Shown here: positions 4,854 through 6,258 of the stretch, piece by piece | Layout of the letters: each line of letters begins with the position of its first letter | How positions within the stretch are numbered: the stretch's first letter is position 1 | Assembly: GCA_903828685.1 (NCBI GenBank) | Contig: CAIKNB010000120.1 | Location: 1 to 6,258, forward strand | Length of the DNA stretch: 6,258 bases | Direction: 5' to 3' | Origin: Candidatus Uhrbacteria bacterium | GTDB lineage: Bacteria; Patescibacteriota; Patescibacteriia; 2-12-FULL-60-25 | The notes under the pieces: generated by a model | Seen by the model: only the letters and a program-made list of their open reading frames with translations | Databases searched by the model: none | Told to the model about the DNA's origin: nothing | Translations under genes and position numbers: made by a program

Positions 4854-6258
4854 TCATTTCAGGGGCTTTGCCATGTACGTCTGCTGCAGCTTGTAGCCCA
4901 GCATCCGATAATATTCACGCACGCCGATACCGCTGATGACCGCGACTTTGGCATAGCCTTGGCGCTTGGTGATCTTTTCCGCTTCAAGCATCAATTTTTT
5001 CCCATAGCCTCTGTGTTGCGAAGCGTCGGTGCGCGTCTGTTTGAGATCGAGCGACGTGCCGTAAGTGTGGAGTTCGCGCACGTAGGCCGCATCGCGGAGC
5101 ACGGGAAATGCTTTATATATTGCTGACGTCTGTTCTGTCATCCCGGGCGAGCGAAGCGAGACCCGGGATCCCGGCTCGGTGGCCGGGATGACAGGTGAAG
5201 GCAGGCGCAGCCTCAAGAACGCGAACACGGCTCTCCGCTCCGGATCTTCGATGGATAAAAACACTTCGCGCCCATCAGCATTGTCATACCATTCTTCGAA
5301 TAGGCATGTTTTGGTATCGGTATCAATGCTGGTATGCCCGACTTCGCGGCAGCGCAGGCACACGCAAGCTAAGCCGCGGCGTTTCATCTCGTGCGCGATT
5401 TCGTCCCGCAAGTTTGATTTTTTGTTGCCGAAGGCAATGTCATTCGAGGGAAAATCGCGGATCATGCGCGACAGCCGGCAATAGCGCGGCACCAGCGTCT
5501 TCATCTGGATGAGCAGGTCGCGCAGCCTTACGCCTTCTAACGGCTTGAACTCGCCGCGTTCGGTCCAGTTGAAGAGTTCGGATCCGGCCATGACCACGCA
5601 AGGATAAAGTTTGATCATGTCCGGTCTGAATCGCGCGTCAGAAAAAAGTTTCTTGAAATCTTCCAGGTCTGTTTTAGGCGTGGTACCAGGCTGACCGGGC
5701 AAAACATGATAATCCACCTTGAAGCCTGCGAGTTTAAGCAGGGCCGTGGCGCGTACCGTGTCCGCGACCGCGTGTCCTCGTTTGGTCAGTTTGAGTATCT
5801 CGTCGCGCAAAGTCTGTACGCCCAGTTCCACGCGCGTGCATCCGAGTCCGCGCAGCCTCACGATCTCCTCGGCGTTGATCCAGTCGGGCCGCGTTTCAAT
5901 GGTCAATCCGATGATGCGATATGCGGCTTTCTCGTTGGCTTTTTGGCTAGCTTCCAGCGTGGCATAGCGGGGCTTGCCACGTCGGTCGCGACCGACGTGG
6001 TTCGCTGCATCAAAACATCTTTTGATGAACCACTGGCGGTAGTTCCAGGGATAAGCCGACCAAGTGCCGCCTTTGATGATGAGTTCGATTTTTTTTGCTT
6101 CGTGTCCATTGCGTTCCAGGGCTTGCACGCGCTGCATCACTTGTTTATATGGATCAAAACACAGACTTAATGCGCGCGCGGCAGCGGGTTCGCTCGAGAT
6201 GTAACTCTTAGGCATGCGCGCTTCGGTCGGGCAGTAGACGCAGCGGCCCGGGCAGGCC
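4854..6258 (-). CDS. elp3: Elp3 tRNA U34 modification enzyme (5' end outside window)
   Basis: Elp3 makes the carboxymethyl group at C5 of wobble uridine 34 in tRNAs, using a radical SAM domain and a C-terminal acetyl-CoA-binding GNAT domain. The frame stays open past the ATG at 6215 to the window edge. It reads CPGRCVYCPTEARMPKSY and so includes the iron-sulphur cysteines (codons at 6252-6254, 6240-6242 and 6231-6233). The true start is therefore beyond 6258, and 467 residues are visible. Radical SAM landmarks are EPAAARAL, IIKGGTWSAYPWNYRQWFIKRCFDA, RIIGLTIETRPDWI, RVELGVQT and YHVLPGQPGTT. The GNAT domain has the acetyl-CoA motif QHRGYG (visible residues 414-419) and SGIGVREYYRMLGY near the end. 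Two palindromes are in frame: 60 bp in the interdomain linker (visible residues about 355-375) and 24 bp in the radical SAM part. The frame is intact through both, and the motifs on either side are normal, so the enzyme is probably active. Confidence 0.95.
   Translation of the reverse strand, partial: ACPGRCVYCPTEARMPKSYISSEPAAARALSLCFDPYKQVMQRVQALERNGHEAKKIELIIKGGTWSAYPWNYRQWFIKRCFDAANHVGRDRRGKPRYATLEASQKANEKAAYRIIGLTIETRPDWINAEEIVRLRGLGCTRVELGVQTLRDEILKLTKRGHAVADTVRATALLKLAGFKVDYHVLPGQPGTTPKTDLEDFKKLFSDARFRPDMIKLYPCVVMAGSELFNWTERGEFKPLEGVRLRDLLIQMKTLVPRYCRLSRMIRDFPSNDIAFGNKKSNLRDEIAHEMKRRGLACVCLRCREVGHTSIDTDTKTCLFEEWYDNADGREVFLSIEDPERRAVFAFLRLRLPSPVIPATEPGSRVSLRSPGMTEQTSAIYKAFPVLRDAAYVRELHTYGTSLDLKQTRTDASQHRGYGKKLMLEAEKITKRQGYAKVAVISGIGVREYYRMLGYKLQQTYMAKPLK
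5135..5194. repeat. 60-bp palindromic element inserted in frame in elp3
   Basis: The ends are perfect 12-bp inverted repeats, CTGTCATCCCGG (5135-5146) and CCGGGATGACAG (5183-5194). Inside are two overlapping hairpins: ATCCCGGG/CCCGGGAT (5140-5147 and 5162-5169), enclosing GAGCGAAGCGAG, and ATCCCGGC/GCCGGGAT (5168-5175 and 5182-5189) with a 6-nt loop. The length is 20 codons and the elp3 frame runs through it as VIPATEPGSRVSLRSPGMT. The TCATCCCGG...CCGGGATGA form resembles the short dispersed palindromic repeats of many bacterial genomes. Mobility is inferred; no target duplication is visible. Confidence 0.8.
5977..6000. repeat. Perfect 24-bp palindrome in elp3
   Basis: The half-site CCACGTCGGTCG (5977-5988) is followed directly by its exact reverse complement (5989-6000). 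It is 8 codons long and in frame, encoding roughly HVGRDRRG between FDAAN and the TLEASQKANE helix. This stretch is variable in the family as I recall it. No loop separates the arms, so it may be a DNA site or a small inserted repeat. Confidence 0.75.

Noticed and set aside
5706..6170. Plus-strand open frame opposite elp3
   Set aside because: It overlaps conserved radical SAM coding sequence on the other strand and shows no recognisable domain or ribosome site.
6213..6215. ATG at 6215 as the start of elp3
   Set aside because: The same frame continues to the window edge and encodes the essential radical SAM cysteines, so this methionine is internal.
4854..6258. elp3 as a pseudogene broken by insertions
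   Set aside because: Both palindromes are multiples of three, no stop or frameshift is introduced, and motifs on either side are intact.
1..6258. Alternative genetic code (UGA as Gly or Trp), as in some Patescibacteria
   Set aside because: Five genes end in TGA at sensible C-termini and none needs an internal UGA to be read through.

Overview
The window looks like a piece of a small, compact bacterial genome. It has six genes, short gaps between them (55-183 bp) and the standard genetic code: five of the six genes end in TGA and no gene needs UGA read as an amino acid. Two features point to Patescibacteria (Candidate Phyla Radiation, Parcubacteria-like). One is a short prolyl-tRNA synthetase without the usual bacterial editing insertion. 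The other is an Elp3 of the CPTEARMPKSY type. This placement rests on recalled family features, not on a search.

Left part (1-1128): possible divergent promoters, then a 346-residue protein of unknown function. Its C-terminal half has a predicted strand/helix order that resembles a degenerate PD-(D/E)XK nuclease fold.

Middle (1145-2421): two tandem, diverged copies of a complete transcription unit. Each has a similar promoter, a 5' leader with a small hairpin carrying the same AAGGGT loop, a Shine-Dalgarno site, a small protein with a Cys4 (C-x8-C-x14/15-C-x2-C) module and a homologous intrinsic terminator. Base pairs in both the leader hairpin and the terminator stem have changed in a compensatory way between copies. 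The protein family is not one I recognise.

Right part: proS (prolyl-tRNA synthetase) on the plus strand converges on pyrB (aspartate carbamoyltransferase catalytic chain) on the minus strand, with a bidirectional terminator between them. Upstream of pyrB on the same strand is elp3 (tRNA U34-modifying radical SAM/GNAT enzyme), whose start lies beyond the right edge. pyrB has a near-consensus promoter of its own.

The most striking structure is inside elp3. A 60-bp palindromic element (20 codons, 12-bp perfect terminal inverted repeats, two internal hairpins) lies in frame in the linker between the radical SAM and GNAT domains. A separate perfect 24-bp palindrome (8 codons) lies in frame in the radical SAM domain. 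Both look like short repeats accommodated in a protein-coding gene, comparable in principle to the Rickettsia palindromic elements. The other main candidate for new biology is the duplicated leader plus Cys4-protein unit. The genes share no single pathway: proS and elp3 serve translation and pyrB serves pyrimidine synthesis.
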